Assembly: GCF_019931575.1 (NCBI RefSeq)
Contig: NZ_CP082923.1
Span: 3,782,001 to 3,846,000, forward strand
DNA: 64,000 bases
Direction: 5' to 3'
DNA from: Caulobacter segnis
GTDB lineage: Bacteria; Pseudomonadota; Alphaproteobacteria; Caulobacterales; Caulobacteraceae
The notes under the pieces are model-generated. The model ran no database searches and was not told the origin of the DNA. It saw only the letters and a program-made list of their open reading frames with translations. Position numbers and translations under genes: made by a program. Shown one piece after another: positions 19,232 to 29,126 of the stretch (position 1 is its first letter; the number at the start of each line of letters is the position of its first letter).

Positions 19232-19792
19232 TCAGCCCCCTCCCCCTCGCAGATCCGCCAGCGACGCCTTCAGGGCGCGACGCCCCCGCGACAGCAGGCT
19301 CTCCAGCGCCTCGACGCTGATCTCCATCAGGGCGGCGGCCTCGATATTGCCCAAGCCCTGGTGATGGCAAAGCACGATCGCCTCGCGCTGGCGCGGCGGC
19401 AAAGCCGCCAGAGCCGCCTCGACGCGCTTCGAAAGTTCGGTCCCGATCAGGCCAGCGTCCGGCGCGGGCCCCGGATCGACCTGCTCGGGCGGCGCGTCCG
19501 TCACCACCTCGCGCCGTCGGCGCAGCCGGTCGTAGCAGAGGTTCAAGGCCACGCGGTGCAGCCAGGTGTCGAACCTGGCCTGCCCCGGCGTCCAGGCCCG
19601 GGCCTGCCGCCAGGCGCGCAGGAAGGTCTCCTGGGCCACGTCCTCTGCGTCGCCGGCATCGTTCAGCATGCGCCGGGCCAGGGCCAGGATACGCGGCAGC
19701 CGTCGATCCAGCAGTTGGCGAACGGCGGTCGGGTCGCCCCGGCCCACCCCCGCCAGCAAGGTTTCGTCGGGATCGTTCCCGTCGGACGCCAA
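19232..19792 (-). CDS. ECF-family RNA polymerase sigma factor
   Basis: 186 residues. Region 2 is at about residues 25-95 (DAEDVAQETFLRAWRQ, FDTWLHRVALNLCYDRLRRR) and region 4 at about 120-180 (LPPRQREAIVLCHHQGLGNI, EISVEALESLLSRGRRALK). The start is a TTG at 19792 with TTGAGG upstream. It is followed at 28 bp by the anti-sigma-like gene and preceded at 26 bp by an EF-hand gene, suggesting one four-gene stress operon. The target promoter is not known. Confidence 0.92.
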   Translation of the reverse strand: MASDGNDPDETLLAGVGRGDPTAVRQLLDRRLPRILALARRMLNDAGDAEDVAQETFLRAWRQARAWTPGQARFDTWLHRVALNLCYDRLRRRREVVTDAPPEQVDPGPAPDAGLIGTELSKRVEAALAALPPRQREAIVLCHHQGLGNIEAAALMEISVEALESLLSRGRRALKASLADLRGGGG

Positions 19793-19818
19793 GCCTCAAC
19801 CCGCCGCGCACGTCGTCA

Positions 19819-20235
19819 TCAGACCCCGACCTTGGCCTTGCCGGACTTGGCCTGCAACTCCTCCAGCGACAGGATCCCGTCGGCGTTGGCGTCCATGCGC
19901 TTGAAGCGCCAGGCCAGCAGGGCGTCGGCCTCGGTCCGCGACAGGGATCCGTCCTTGTCCTTGTCGAAGCGGGAGAACAGCTTTTGGCCCCGCTTGCCGG
20001 CCTTGGTCGCCTTGGCGTCGGCCTCGGCGTTCTCCTTGCGGAAGGCGGTGAACTCGGCGGGCGAGATCTTGCCGTCCTTGTTGGTGTCCAGGCGCGTGAA
20101 CAGCTTGTCGCCGTTCTTGGCCTGGAACTGCTGCAGGGTCATGCCCGCGGGCGCGGCGGGCGCCGTCGTCTGGGCCAGGACAGGACCGGCCAGGCCGGCC
20201 ATCAGGCCGGCGGCGATCAGGGTGCGTCGTGTCAT
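19819..20235 (-). CDS. Periplasmic EF-hand protein
   Basis: 138 residues. A signal peptide (cleavage after GPVLAQ) precedes three EF-hand loops: DTNKDGKISPAEF, DKDKDGSLSRTEA and DANADGILSLEEL. All have the canonical Asp/Asn/Asp ligand pattern and the position-12 acidic ligand, except for A in the second. It probably binds calcium in the periplasm. It is the first gene of the apparent operon with the ECF sigma, the anti-sigma-like protein and the CnrX-like sensor, which raises the idea of a metal- or calcium-linked envelope response. Confidence 0.88.
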   Translation of the reverse strand: MTRRTLIAAGLMAGLAGPVLAQTTAPAAPAGMTLQQFQAKNGDKLFTRLDTNKDGKISPAEFTAFRKENAEADAKATKAGKRGQKLFSRFDKDKDGSLSRTEADALLAWRFKRMDANADGILSLEELQAKSGKAKVGV

Positions 20236-20330
20236 CGGTCGAAGGTCTCCAGACTCGGATGGTCCGTCCCATGAAGACTTGAACGCCCGAGCGGCGAAAT
20301 TCCGTCGTCGCGATGGCGAAGATCTTTCGC

Positions 20331-21116
20331 CTACATCAACCCCAGCGCCTTGAAGCTGGCCACGCCGTCGCGGGCGACCACCAGGTGGTCGTGGACGGCG
20401 ATCTTCAGCGCCTTGCCGGCCTCGACGATCTGCCGGGTCATGTCGATGTCCGGCCGCGACGGGGTCGGGTCGCCGGACGGATGGTTGTGCAGGATGATGA
20501 TGTTGCTGGACGACAGCTCCAGCGCCCGGCGCATCACCTCGCGCGGATAGACGGGAGCATGGTCGACGGTGCCGCGGTTCATCACCTCGTCGGCGATCAG
20601 CTGGTTCTTCTTGTCCAGGAACAGCACCCGGAACTGCTCGCGCGACTCGTTGGCCAGGGCGACGCGGACATAGCCCAGCAGCGCGCTCCATGAGGCGATC
20701 ACCGGCCGCTTGGCGATCTTGTCGCGTCCGGCCCGCAGCGTGGCCTCGTGCAGCAGCTTCAGGTCCATGGCCGCCGCCTCGCCGACGCCGGGCACGGTGG
20801 CCAGTTCCTCGGGCGTGGCGCCCAGCACTGCGCCCAGCGAGCCGAACCGGGCCAGGAGCGCCTTGGCCAGCGGCTTGACGTCGCCGCGCGGGAAGGTGCG
20901 GAAGAGATAGAGCTCCAGCAGCTCGTAGTCGGGCAAGGCGACGAAGCCGCCGGTCTTGGCCCGCTGGCGCAGGCGTTCGCGGTGACCGGCGTGATGGGCA
21001 TGGACCGCCTTGCGGGACGCCCCGGCGGGCGGGCGCTCGACCGCCCCCGAGCCGCCCTCCCCGCCGATCTCAAGGGGCAGCTCGTCCGATACGCCCAGGG
21101 ATTTGACGCTGACCAT
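20331..21116 (-). CDS. radC: RadC family protein (JAMM/MPN+ domain)
   Basis: 261 residues. A helix-hairpin-helix-like region (EELATVPGVGEAAAMDL, about 105-122) precedes the JAMM metalloprotease-like domain with the zinc motif HNHPSGDPTPSRPD (about residue 210). Despite the name, a role in DNA repair is not established. It is a chromosomal housekeeping-type copy with no plasmid or phage genes beside it. The start at 21116 is the first of several possible; the first 30 residues are poorly conserved in character. Confidence 0.92.
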   Translation of the reverse strand: MVSVKSLGVSDELPLEIGGEGGSGAVERPPAGASRKAVHAHHAGHRERLRQRAKTGGFVALPDYELLELYLFRTFPRGDVKPLAKALLARFGSLGAVLGATPEELATVPGVGEAAAMDLKLLHEATLRAGRDKIAKRPVIASWSALLGYVRVALANESREQFRVLFLDKKNQLIADEVMNRGTVDHAPVYPREVMRRALELSSSNIIILHNHPSGDPTPSRPDIDMTRQIVEAGKALKIAVHDHLVVARDGVASFKALGLM

Positions 21117-21205
21117 GCCGCCCTCGACTCCAGGCGAGCAGTAGGCTCGATCGCGCCAGGGTTGTCCAGATGGAATTCTCCCCCGACGAGGGGAGCCCCC
21201 GCGTC

Positions 21206-22441
21206 CTACTTGGCCACGCTCTTGGCGTAGGCCTGGGCCCCGGCGACCAGGCGCAGGACGTTGCCGCTCCAGATGTCCTGGATGTCGGCGTCGCTATAGC
21301 CCTCGGCCTTCAGGCGGGCGGTGATCTTGGGCAAGTCGGCGACATCTTCCAGCCCCTCGACGCCGCCGCCGCCGTCCCAGTCGGCCCCGACGCAGACGCC
21401 CTTGGGCCCGGCGATCTTCAAGGTGTACAGCATGCTGGCCATGAAGGTGTCGAAGTTGGCGCGCGGGAACGGATACTTGGCGTTGACCTCCATCAGCTTC
21501 TTGACCCAGGCCTTCACCTCGGCCTCGCTGCCGCTCTCGGGCTGCGGGCCCAGGGCGTCGAGAGCGGCCTTGCGCTCGGCGCTCGGCGGTGTCGGGGCCT
21601 TCAGATAGACCGAGTTGATGCAGATCGCCCCGCCGCTGGCGGCGATCTTCTTGATCCGCCCGTCGTCCAGGTTGCGCGGGTGGTCGAAGATGGCCTTGGC
21701 CCCCGAATGCGAGGCGATGATCGGCGCCTTGGACAGGGCCACTGACTGGTCGACGACGTCGTCGCTGGCGTGGCTGACGTCGATCAGGATCCCCAGGCGA
21801 TTGGCCTCGGCCAGCCAGCGCAGGCCCAGCGGCGAATAGCCGTTCCAGATCTTGCCCTTGGGGTCCGTCGAGCTGTCGGCGAACTGGTTGTTGCGGAAGT
21901 GAACGGGCCCCGCCATGCGCACGCCGGTGTCGTAGAAGGTGCGCAGCAGGGTCAGGTCCTCGCCGATCGGCCAGGAGTTCTCGATGCTCTGGTAGACGAA
22001 GCTCTTGCCGGCCTTGTTGATCCGGGCGGCGTCCTCGGCGGTGTAGGCCAGCTCGAACTGATCGGAATGGGCCGCGACCATCTCGCGGATCTCCGTCGCC
22101 CGCTCCAGGGCGAAGTCGCGGGCGAAGCGGTAGCCCTCGGCGGTCAGCTCGCCCTGGCCAGTGTAGATCACGTAGAACCCGCCATCCAGGCCGCCGGCCT
22201 TCATGCGCGGCAGGTCCACCTGGGTCAGGTCGTCCAGATAGGCGTGGCGGTCCAGCATCGACCAGCCCTTGCGCGCGAAGTGCTCGGGGGTGTCGAGGTG
22301 GGTGTCCAGGGTCAGGAAGCCGTCGTGCAGCGTCTTGATGGCCTTGGGGACCTCCCCCTCGACGGGCTTCTTGTCGGCGGCGTGAGCGCCCCCGCCCAGC
22401 AGGGCGGCCGAGCCGAGGAGGACGGTGAGCAGGCGACGCAT
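21206..22441 (-). CDS. Membrane dipeptidase (peptidase M19), exported
   Basis: 411 residues. The ATG at 22441 gives a clean signal peptide ([21 protein letters not shown]). Zinc ligands of the M19/renal dipeptidase family are visible: His-x-Asp in [11 protein letters not shown], and the histidines in IDVSHASDD and [15 protein letters not shown]. It cleaves dipeptides, including some with D-residues. It acts in the periplasm, so it may recycle peptidoglycan or dietary dipeptides. It is divergent from the DUF6311 membrane protein across 157 bp. Confidence 0.93.
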   Translation of the reverse strand: MRRLLTVLLGSAALLGGGAHAADKKPVEGEVPKAIKTLHDGFLTLDTHLDTPEHFARKGWSMLDRHAYLDDLTQVDLPRMKAGGLDGGFYVIYTGQGELTAEGYRFARDFALERATEIREMVAAHSDQFELAYTAEDAARINKAGKSFVYQSIENSWPIGEDLTLLRTFYDTGVRMAGPVHFRNNQFADSSTDPKGKIWNGYSPLGLRWLAEANRLGILIDVSHASDDVVDQSVALSKAPIIASHSGAKAIFDHPRNLDDGRIKKIAASGGAICINSVYLKAPTPPSAERKAALDALGPQPESGSEAEVKAWVKKLMEVNAKYPFPRANFDTFMASMLYTLKIAGPKGVCVGADWDGGGGVEGLEDVADLPKITARLKAEGYSDADIQDIWSGNVLRLVAGAQAYAKSVAK

Positions 22442-22598
22442 GGGACGCTCCGAAACAACGGGAGCGGCCAAGCTCGGGGCGTTGCGCGGGGCCGTCAAGG
22501 GCCAGCGTCGGAATCCCGCGCTTGGCGCGCCAAAGCCATTCACATGAACGTTCCGCCTGCTACTTATCGCGCCTCCAGTTGCATTCGGTCGGGGGCGC

Positions 22599-24770
22599 AT
22601 GCGGTTTCGAAATTCGGCGGTCGTGGACAGGCTTACGCGACCGACGGTGCTGGCGGCTCTGGCGGGCGTCCTGTTGTTCGGCTGGACCCTGGGCTTCGAC
22701 GCGCTGCTCGCGTCGGGCCGGGCCTGGGTCACGCCGCGCTTTGACATGGCCGCCATGATGACCGGCTATTACGGCTTCCTGAACGCGCCCTGGTCGCTTC
22801 GGCCGACCGTCGTCGAGGGCCTGGGCGCCCATCCGCTGTCGATCGTCTTCACCGACAGCGTCCCGTGGGTGTCGCTGGCCCTGAAGGCCCTTCACCTGGG
22901 GCGGGTGCTCAACCCGCTCGGGGTGATCCTGTTCGCTTCCTACGTCCTGCAACCGGTGGGCGCGATCAGCCTGGCGCGCGCCTTAGGGATCAAGGATCGC
23001 CTGCCGCTGCTGGTGATGGGCCTGCTGGCCCTGGCCGTTCCGACCTGGATCGCGCGGCAGTTCGGGCATCCGGCGCTGTGTGCGCACTGGCTGCTGCTGT
23101 TCGGAGCCGCGGCCTCGGTCGACGCCGCCGTCCAGGGGCTGCGCGGCCGTCACGTCGCCGCCTTCTGCCTGCTGTTCGGCCTGGCGGTGGGTATTCACGC
23201 CTACCACCTGGTCCCGCTGAGTCTGCTGTTCGCCGCCGCGCTGGTCGCCGAACTCGTGCGCGGCCGAGGGCGTTCCGTGGGGCGGGTGTTCGCGGGCGGC
23301 ATCCTCGTGACGCTGGTCGTCGCCGCCTCGGCGGCCTTCCTGGGTTACGACGTCGGGGACGGCGTGGCCGACAGCGGCAGCAAGCCGGGGTTCTATTCCA
23401 TGAACCTGGACGCCCCCTGGCGCCCGGCAGGCTCTGGCCTGCTGCGCCAGGCCTGGCACGGCGGCGGCTTCGCGGGGACGTCCGACGCCACCGGCGGACA
23501 GTCCATCGAGGGCTACCAGTATATGGGCGCCGGCGCGCTGGGGCTGATCCTTGTCGCCCTGGCGCTGGCCTGCGTGAACGCCGACGTCCGGCGACGGATC
23601 CGGGCGCGGGCGTCGGCCCTGTGGCCCCTGGCCGTCGCCATGCTGATCCTGACGCTCTGGGCCATCGGGCCGCGCGCCTATCTGGGCCACCGGCTCGTCC
23701 TCGACCTGCCCCTGCCCGAGGCGATGGCCAAGGCGCTGGGCGTCTTCCGCGCCCACGGCCGCTTCTTCTGGGCGCCGGCCTATCTGCTGCTGGCCGCCGC
23801 CGTCGTCATCATCTGGCGCGCCCTGCCCCGCAAGGCCGCGTCCGTGGTCCTGGTCGCCGCCCTGGCGCTGCAGGTCGTCGACTCGGCCACCGTGCGAGCG
23901 ACGATCCGAGGCTTCTTCAACATCCCGTTCGCGCCGATCGTTCACGTGGACGACCAGGGCGCCCGCGCGCTGGCTGCTCGCCCCTGGGTCTTCGCGCCCG
24001 ACTACTTCTGCCTGGTGAACCCCGAGGAGATCACCGCCTTCACCCACACCGCCCACCTGGCGGCGCGCCTGGGCGGCAGGGTCAGCAGCATCCCGACCGC
24101 CCACAACGCCTACAAGGGCTGCGCGCTGCCGACCGGCGCGATGCTCCAGACCGCCCCGCCCGGCGATCGCACGGTGACCGTCATCTTCAACGACGGGGAA
24201 AGCCGAGGCGGACGCCTCGGCGTGTTCGCGGCGCGCACCGACTGCTACCGGATGGAACGCGGTGTCATCTGCGGACGCGACCTGGCTCCGCTGGGGCTGC
24301 CCCCGATGCGGCGGGGCGACTTCCTGTCCGGCGACGGCGGCCTGGAAGGCTGGATCCCGACCGAGGCGGCCGGCGTGAAGCCCGCCGCCCTGGTCGAGGG
24401 CTGGGCCACGCCCGAGGGCGCCGGGGTCTGGACTGTCAGCAAGCACGTCGTCCTGCGTCTGCCGGCCGCGCCGGGCCGGCCGACCCAGGTGACGCTGCAG
24501 GCGCTGGCCTATTCGGAGCAGCCGCCGCGTCCCCAGATCGTCACCATCCGGTTCGACGGTCGCGCCGTGACCAAGCTGGCGGTGGCCGCCGGCGGCTACC
24601 AGCCCTACACGTTCGTTGTCCCGCCGCGCTCCAACGGGCGAGCCGGTCCGCTCGACATCGTCCTGGAGATTCCCGGGGCCCGGACGCCGCCCACCGACTA
24701 CCGGGCGCTCGGGATCGGCGTGCGGGAGATCCGCTATCGCGCCCTGCCCGCCGACGCCGGCAGGCCCTAG
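22599..24770 (+). CDS. Multi-spanning membrane protein, DUF6311-like
   Basis: 723 residues. About 10-11 hydrophobic helices fill the first 430 residues, followed by a soluble periplasmic domain with a beta-rich end ([34 protein letters not shown]). The layout, and conserved pieces such as [13 protein letters not shown]-like residues in loop 1 and HGRFFW, match the DUF6311 family of GT-C-like integral membrane proteins, probably involved in cell-surface polysaccharide or lipid glycosylation. The family assignment is from memory; no catalytic residue can be assigned. It overlaps the convergent glnE by 4 bp. Confidence 0.75.
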   Translation: MRFRNSAVVDRLTRPTVLAALAGVLLFGWTLGFDALLASGRAWVTPRFDMAAMMTGYYGFLNAPWSLRPTVVEGLGAHPLSIVFTDSVPWVSLALKALHLGRVLNPLGVILFASYVLQPVGAISLARALGIKDRLPLLVMGLLALAVPTWIARQFGHPALCAHWLLLFGAAASVDAAVQGLRGRHVAAFCLLFGLAVGIHAYHLVPLSLLFAAALVAELVRGRGRSVGRVFAGGILVTLVVAASAAFLGYDVGDGVADSGSKPGFYSMNLDAPWRPAGSGLLRQAWHGGGFAGTSDATGGQSIEGYQYMGAGALGLILVALALACVNADVRRRIRARASALWPLAVAMLILTLWAIGPRAYLGHRLVLDLPLPEAMAKALGVFRAHGRFFWAPAYLLLAAAVVIIWRALPRKAASVVLVAALALQVVDSATVRATIRGFFNIPFAPIVHVDDQGARALAARPWVFAPDYFCLVNPEEITAFTHTAHLAARLGGRVSSIPTAHNAYKGCALPTGAMLQTAPPGDRTVTVIFNDGESRGGRLGVFAARTDCYRMERGVICGRDLAPLGLPPMRRGDFLSGDGGLEGWIPTEAAGVKPAALVEGWATPEGAGVWTVSKHVVLRLPAAPGRPTQVTLQALAYSEQPPRPQIVTIRFDGRAVTKLAVAAGGYQPYTFVVPPRSNGRAGPLDIVLEIPGARTPPTDYRALGIGVREIRYRALPADAGRP

Positions 24771-27649
24771 CCCGGCGCCCGCACGATCGTCTCATAGGCG
24801 GCGCGGGCCTCGGCCTTGGCCTTGGCCAGCTTCGGCTTCAGCGACTTGAACTGGCTCACGCGCCCGGCCTTGGCCATCAGGGCCTTGAAGGCCTTGGGCT
24901 CGGCCTCGACGTCGAGGCCGTCCTCCAGCGCGACCTTGATCAGCTGCGAGAGATCCTGCTCCAGCCGCCAGGCGGCCTCCAGCCTGGCCAGCGCCCCGTC
25001 GTCGGCCAGGCCCGCCGCGCGCAGAGCCGCCAGGGCCTCGCCGGTATTCTGGCGCAAAGGACCGCCGCCCGCCGCGTGGGCCAACTGCAGGAACTGGGCG
25101 GCGAACTCGATGTCGACCAGGCCGCCGGGGTCGAGCTTGAGGTCCCAGTCGCCCTTGCCAGGCCGCTCGCGCTCCATCAGCTCGCGCATCTCGATGACGT
25201 CGGCGGCGGTCTTCTTCCATTCGCGCGACCGGCGCAGGGCCGCCTCGATCGCCCCCTCGGCGCGAGCCTTGAAGTCGGACGAGCTGGCCCAGACCACCCG
25301 GGCGCGGGTCAGGGCCAGCAGCTCCCAGGTCTCGGCCTCACGTTCATAATAATCCTCGAAGGCCGCGAAGCTGACCGCCACCGGACCCTTGGTCCCGGAG
25401 GGACGCAGCTTCAGGTCGACCTCGTACAGCGTCCCCTCGCCCGTCGGCGCCGACAGGGCCGAGGTCATCCGCTGGGTGAAGCGGGCGTAGAAGACGTCGG
25501 CGCTCCACTCCTTGGTGGCGGAATGGGCCGCTGGCCCATCGGCCGCGTAGAGGGTCATCAGGTCCAGGTCCGACTTGGCGGTCATCTCGCGCGAGCCGGC
25601 CTTGCCCAGGGCCACCACGGCCACCTGGCCGGGGAAGGCCCCGCCCAGGCGCTCGGTCTCGGCCAGGGCGGCGGGAGCCAGGCCGCCGATGATCAGGTCG
25701 GCCAGCTCGGCGAAGGCCCGGCCGATGTCGCGGGCGTCGGCGCTGCCGCTCATCACCCGCACCCCGATCCGGAAACTCTGGTCGCGGAACAGGCGGCGGG
25801 CCGCGTCCATCGCCCCCTCGAAGTCGGCCGGGTCCCAGGGCGCGACGGCGGGGGTCTCGATCGGGCCGAAGAAGCTGGGGTCCAAGAGGGCGTCCAGGGC
25901 CGTCGGCCGCTTGGCCATGGTCGTGGCCAGGCGCGGGGCGAAGGCCATGACCTCGACGATCAGCTCGAACAGCCGCGGCTGTGCCAGGAACAGCGACTGG
26001 ATCTGCACGCCCGAGCTCAGGGACGCGAAGAAATCGGCGAAGCGGTTGAAGGCCTGGTCCGGCGCGCCGGTGGCGTTGGCCGCGTCCAGCAGGCGCGGGG
26101 CCAGGCGCGTGAAGAGCTCTCGGCCCCGCTCGGTGCGGGTGGCGGCGATGTGGCCGTGGTGCCAGCCCCGGATGGTGGCGGCCACCCGTTCGGGGCTGGA
26201 AAAGCCCATGCGCTTGAGGGTGGCCAGGGTCTCGGGATCGTCGTCGACGCCGGTGAAGACCAGGCTGCCGAACCGCGACGACAGCTCCTCCTCGCCGGCG
26301 AACAGGCGGCCATAGCGCTGGTTGACGCCCTTGAGGATCCGGCCGACGGCGGCGTCGAAGCCGCGCAGATTGTCCTGGCCCCACAGGGCCGCGACCTTCT
26401 TCCGCTCGGCGTCCGATTCCGGAAGCTTGTGGGTCTGGTCGTCGGCGATCATCTGGGCGCGGTGCTCCAGCGCCCGCAGGTCCTGATAGGCCTTGGCCAG
26501 CCAGCCGGCGTCCTCCAGCGTCACGTGGCCGGCCGTGGCCAGGGCCAGCAGGGCGTCCAGGGTGCGCGGGCCGCGCAGGTCGGGCTGGCGGCCGCCCAGG
26601 ATCAGCTGCTGGGTCTGGACGAAGAACTCGATCTCGCGGATGCCGCCCCGCCCCAGCTTGAGGTCCGCGCCCTTGGCGGTCAGGCGGTCGTCGACCTTGT
26701 AGGTATGGATCTGGCGCTTGATCGAGTGGATGTCGGCGATGGCCGCGAAGTCCAGGTTGCGCCGCCAGATGAAGGGCTGCAGCGCTTCGAGGAAGGCCGC
26801 GCCCTCGGCGAGGTCGCCGGCGGCGATGCGGGCCTTGATGTGCGCCGCACGCTCCCAGTTCTGGCCGACGCTCTCGTAGTAGTCCATGGCCGCGTCGACC
26901 GGCATGGCGGGCGGGGTCGAGGACGGATCGGGACGCAGGCGCAGGTCGATGCGGAAGACGTAGCCGTCGGCCGTGCGCTCCTGCAGCACCCGGCCCAGGT
27001 GGTTGGCGATCCGCACCGCCACGGCCTGGGGCTCGTGCCCGTCGGCGACTGGCAGCTTCTCGGGCGCGTAGAAGATCGAGAAGTCGATGTCGCTGGAATA
27101 GTTCAGCTCGAACGCGCCATGCTTGCCCATGGCCACGCAGAAGAGACCGGGGGCGGGGCCGCCCTCGCCGTCGCCGATGTGGGTCAGGGCGCCGCGATCG
27201 ACCTCCTGACGCACGGCCTGGGCAAGGCCGGCCCGCAGCACCGCGTCGGCGAAGCGGGTCAGGGCGCCGGTCACCTGATCCAGGTCCCAGACCCCGCCCA
27301 GGTCGCACAGGGCCGTCAGCAGGTGCAGGTCGGCCTTCAGCTCGCGCAGGGCCTTGCGGGCGGTCTCGAAGTCCGGCTCGCCTGCGACGGCCAGGGCGTC
27401 CTTCAGGATCGCGGCCAGGGTCTGGTCGGGCTCGCCCTCCAGCAGCCGGGGCAGGCGCTGGCCGTCGCGGCGCGCCAGGCTGGCCAGATAGGGCGAGGCG
27501 GCGAAGATGGGGGCCAGGGCGCTCCAGGCCGCGTCGACCCCCGCCATCGCCTCGCCGACCCGCTTGGCGATGGCCTCGTGGGCCCGTTCGGCGGCCTTGG
27601 CGTCGAGGACGGGGCCGCAGGGGACGAGGTGATCGGCGAGACGAGTCAT
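24767..27649 (-). CDS. glnE: Bifunctional glutamine synthetase adenylyltransferase/deadenylyltransferase
   Basis: 960 residues with the duplicated GlnE architecture. The first nucleotidyltransferase site is in GKHGAFELNYSSDIDFSIFY (N-terminal deadenylylase half) and the second in GSREMTAKSDLDLMTLY (C-terminal adenylylase half). Each is followed by a helical PII-UTase-type domain. It adenylylates or deadenylylates GlnA in response to PII, tuning nitrogen assimilation. The ATG at 27649 gives MTRLADHLVPCG. Length is normal. Confidence 0.96.
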   Translation of the reverse strand: MTRLADHLVPCGPVLDAKAAERAHEAIAKRVGEAMAGVDAAWSALAPIFAASPYLASLARRDGQRLPRLLEGEPDQTLAAILKDALAVAGEPDFETARKALRELKADLHLLTALCDLGGVWDLDQVTGALTRFADAVLRAGLAQAVRQEVDRGALTHIGDGEGGPAPGLFCVAMGKHGAFELNYSSDIDFSIFYAPEKLPVADGHEPQAVAVRIANHLGRVLQERTADGYVFRIDLRLRPDPSSTPPAMPVDAAMDYYESVGQNWERAAHIKARIAAGDLAEGAAFLEALQPFIWRRNLDFAAIADIHSIKRQIHTYKVDDRLTAKGADLKLGRGGIREIEFFVQTQQLILGGRQPDLRGPRTLDALLALATAGHVTLEDAGWLAKAYQDLRALEHRAQMIADDQTHKLPESDAERKKVAALWGQDNLRGFDAAVGRILKGVNQRYGRLFAGEEELSSRFGSLVFTGVDDDPETLATLKRMGFSSPERVAATIRGWHHGHIAATRTERGRELFTRLAPRLLDAANATGAPDQAFNRFADFFASLSSGVQIQSLFLAQPRLFELIVEVMAFAPRLATTMAKRPTALDALLDPSFFGPIETPAVAPWDPADFEGAMDAARRLFRDQSFRIGVRVMSGSADARDIGRAFAELADLIIGGLAPAALAETERLGGAFPGQVAVVALGKAGSREMTAKSDLDLMTLYAADGPAAHSATKEWSADVFYARFTQRMTSALSAPTGEGTLYEVDLKLRPSGTKGPVAVSFAAFEDYYEREAETWELLALTRARVVWASSSDFKARAEGAIEAALRRSREWKKTAADVIEMRELMERERPGKGDWDLKLDPGGLVDIEFAAQFLQLAHAAGGGPLRQNTGEALAALRAAGLADDGALARLEAAWRLEQDLSQLIKVALEDGLDVEAEPKAFKALMAKAGRVSQFKSLKPKLAKAKAEARAAYETIVRAPG

Positions 27650-27687
27650 GGCGGGCAACGTGACCCGCCCTCGCCCCAGGAGCAAGA

Positions 27688-28878
27688 TCAGGCCGGGCGT
27701 GCGGCCATGCGGGCGTAGAGCGCAGCGATGGTCGAGACCGCCGTGCGGGCCTCGTCCATGTCGGCGACCTCGCGGTCGTCATTGTAGCCATAGGCCTCGG
27801 TCTCGCCGACCTGCTGGAAGACGATGCCGTCGCGGCGCGGCAGCACCGAGATGTTCTTGTAGTAGAGGCCATAGCGCAGCTCGGGCTGGGGGATCAGCCA
27901 GGCGATCTGTCCGCGCACCGGCACGATGCTCTCGTCCTTCCACAGCGCCCGCGCGCCATAGCCGGTGCAGTTGACGATCACCGGCTCCTTCAGCCCCGTC
28001 AGCTCGCCCGGCGTGTTGAAGACCCGGGTCTCGACCTTGCCGCCGGCCAGCAGGAAGTCGGTCATCAGCACGTGGGCGTATTCCGTGACGTTGAACTGCA
28101 GCGACGCGCCGCGACGGACATGGGCGACCGGGAAAGGATTGGCCTCGGGCGGCAGATCGACCTGGCGGGGCATGATGTCCCGCACCCGGTCGGCGTACTC
28201 GACGAAGTGCGGGACGCCTGGCGCGCGGACATGGCCGCTGGTCGGGGCGGCGTCGAACAGGCTGTAGCGGTCGCTCCACTCGACCGGCGAGCCGGCCAGG
28301 CCGACATAGGTCTGGAAGGTCCGGAACGAGGTCCGGCACATCGTCTCCCACAGCTCGGGAAACCCGGCCGGGGTCTCGCCCTCGGCGGCGATGCGCGAGT
28401 CGGGCGACCATGTGCCGGTGGCCCGCGACGAGCGCGTGTCGGCCAGACGCTCGGCGGCGTAGATGGTGACGTTGGCGCCGGCCCGGCGCAGCACGGTGGC
28501 CGTGGTCAGGCCCAGGGCTCCGCACCCGATCACCGCCACCTCGCGCGCCCCGCCGGCCAGGGCCTTGCGGGCGGCCTGCTCGGCCGAGCCCCACGACAGC
28601 GACCAGCCGCTGCCGCCATGTCCGTAGTTGTGGACCACGGTCTTGTCGCCGACCGTCTCGACGTCGAAGCGCGGCCCAGCCTTGCGGAAGGGGCGCAGGC
28701 AGACGGTGACGCGAGTGATCCGGTCCAGCTCGGCCCGCACGGCCGGCAGGATCGGGGCCCGCGCCGCGCCCGGCCGGGCCAGCGAGACCGGCCCCGTGGC
28801 GCAGCCCGCCAGGCTGCTGGCCCCGAAGCCGCCCAGTCCCGCCAGGACGGCGCGCCGCCCCAAGGTCTCCATCCGCAT
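27688..28878 (-). CDS. Exported FAD-dependent oxidoreductase, D-amino acid oxidase-like
   Basis: 396 residues. The N-terminus combines a twin-arginine motif with a lipobox (METLGRRAVLAGLGGFGASS, then LAGC), so it is probably folded with FAD in the cytoplasm and exported as a Tat lipoprotein. The Rossmann motif is VAVIGCGALGLTTATVLRRA (about 112-131). WSDRYSLF and NCTGYGARALWKDE match the DAO family (PF01266), and a C-terminal arginine-containing segment follows. The ATG at 28878 has GGAAGAGG upstream. It lies 38 bp upstream of glnE on the same strand. Substrate unknown; oxidation of D-amino acids in the periplasm is the best guess. Confidence 0.82.
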   Translation of the reverse strand: MRMETLGRRAVLAGLGGFGASSLAGCATGPVSLARPGAARAPILPAVRAELDRITRVTVCLRPFRKAGPRFDVETVGDKTVVHNYGHGGSGWSLSWGSAEQAARKALAGGAREVAVIGCGALGLTTATVLRRAGANVTIYAAERLADTRSSRATGTWSPDSRIAAEGETPAGFPELWETMCRTSFRTFQTYVGLAGSPVEWSDRYSLFDAAPTSGHVRAPGVPHFVEYADRVRDIMPRQVDLPPEANPFPVAHVRRGASLQFNVTEYAHVLMTDFLLAGGKVETRVFNTPGELTGLKEPVIVNCTGYGARALWKDESIVPVRGQIAWLIPQPELRYGLYYKNISVLPRRDGIVFQQVGETEAYGYNDDREVADMDEARTAVSTIAALYARMAARPA

Positions 28879-29044
28879 GCTCACGCCTCTTCCCCTCGTC
28901 GCCGCGCGGCCAGTTGAGGGCGCGTCGCGCGGCCCGGTCACCCGGACATTCGGCCGGCCGTCGGGATTTCCCTCGGGCGCTGAAAGCCTAGGCGCCCAGC
29001 GTGTTGAGCGTAGCGGTTGAGGTCATGCGGATCCACGGGCCCGC

Positions 29045-29069
29045 TTGACGGGAGAATTTACAGTCGTAA
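29045..29069 (+). promoter_or_regulatory. Promoter with BlaI/CopY-like operator, M56 gene 1
   Basis: A TTGACG -35-like element at 29045 is followed by TTACAgtCGTAA at 29058-29069, a near match to the TACAnnTGTA box of BlaI/CopY-type repressors (one mismatch). The box overlaps where the -10 of a Caulobacter housekeeping promoter would fall. The same TTGACGnGAGAATTTACAGT is repeated upstream of the second M56 gene. Confidence 0.65.
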
Positions 29070-29126
29070 CTGTTCCATCCGGCAAACCCGGCGCGACGAC
29101 CAGAAGCCGGGGATCGGGAAACGACC

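Noticed and set aside
20236-20330. An ECF-type promoter (GGAATT ... CGTT) before the EF-hand gene
   Set aside because: The spacing between the two elements is about 12-13 bases, shorter than the usual 16-17, so it is too weak to claim.
22865-27718. A 1617-codon open frame on the plus strand opposite glnE
   Set aside because: It runs antisense to the well-supported DUF6311 and glnE genes, is Arg/Gly/Gln-rich low-complexity, and arises from the scarcity of stops in high-GC codon-position-3 bias.
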